5,233 bases of DNA from JBCDBH01 sp039184055 (GTDB lineage Bacteria; Acidobacteriota; Thermoanaerobaculia; Multivoradales; J023): NCBI GenBank assembly GCA_039184055.1, contig JBCDBH010000407.1, forward strand, positions 1 to 5,233, in the 5' to 3' direction. The notes under the pieces were generated by a model, which saw nothing but the letters and a program-made list of their open reading frames with translations, did not search any database and had not been told where the DNA came from. The translations under genes and the position numbers were made by a program. Shown piece after piece: positions 5,208-5,233 of the stretch. The first letter of the stretch is position 1; every line of letters starts with the position of its first letter.

Positions 5208-5233
5208 ATGACCCAGTCAGCCTCGTTTCCGCG
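5208..5233 (+). CDS. Start of a gene running off the window (partial)
   Basis: AGAGGA (5196-5201) lies six bases before ATG at 5208, and the frame stays open to the window end (MTQSASFP...). Eight codons do not allow identification. It shows that the accessory zone ends soon after 5133. Confidence 0.45.

Overview
The window is a GC-rich bacterial chromosome segment: one 60-base line inside the fourth operon gene (3541-3600) is about 68% G+C by hand count. Genes are dense, and neighbouring stop and start codons overlap. The histone-like protein HU, a MoaC of the usual bacterial type and an exo-muramidase of the NamZ/DUF1343 family point to a peptidoglycan-bearing, probably Gram-negative bacterium. 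HU resembles those of myxobacterial/deltaproteobacterial-type lineages, but the window cannot settle the taxonomy.

Layout. (1) 1-256: a non-coding leader with a candidate promoter (10-38) and several small hairpins ahead of HU. (2) 257-535: HU, followed by a strong GC hairpin (546-574) that probably ends the unit. (3) 536-777: an intergenic control region with a 22-bp dyad, a good -10 box and a 12-bp palindrome touching the Shine-Dalgarno sequence. (4) 778-3804: a four-gene operon: a VTT/TVP38-type membrane protein, a TIGR04283-like family 2 glycosyltransferase, MoaC (molybdenum cofactor synthesis) and a NamZ-type exo-beta-N-acetylmuramidase. Each junction is an ATGA overlap, so the four are very likely co-transcribed and translationally coupled. 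Two of them (glycosyltransferase, muramidase) suggest envelope or sugar metabolism. MoaC is a functional outsider carried in the same unit.

(5) 3805-5207: an unstable accessory zone behind namZ. It holds a degenerate middle fragment of a namZ-like gene (3860-3985), then a 196-codon gene of unknown function (4127-4717) that is markedly AT-richer than the operon (about 42% G+C at 4261-4320) and has a strong Shine-Dalgarno sequence. Next comes GC-rich non-coding or decayed sequence, then a second complete copy of the last 59 codons of namZ (4957-5133). That copy aligns without gaps to 3628-3804, with 148 of 177 bases identical by my count. The two tails bracket the foreign-looking gene, as when an element enters the 3' end of a gene and supplies a replacement tail, or when tandem paralogues decay around an insertion. 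No integrase or transposase is visible. (6) 5208-5233: the probable first codons of another gene, cut by the window edge.

The most notable object is this duplicated-tail segment with its unrecognised cargo gene. The rest is orthodox housekeeping sequence.
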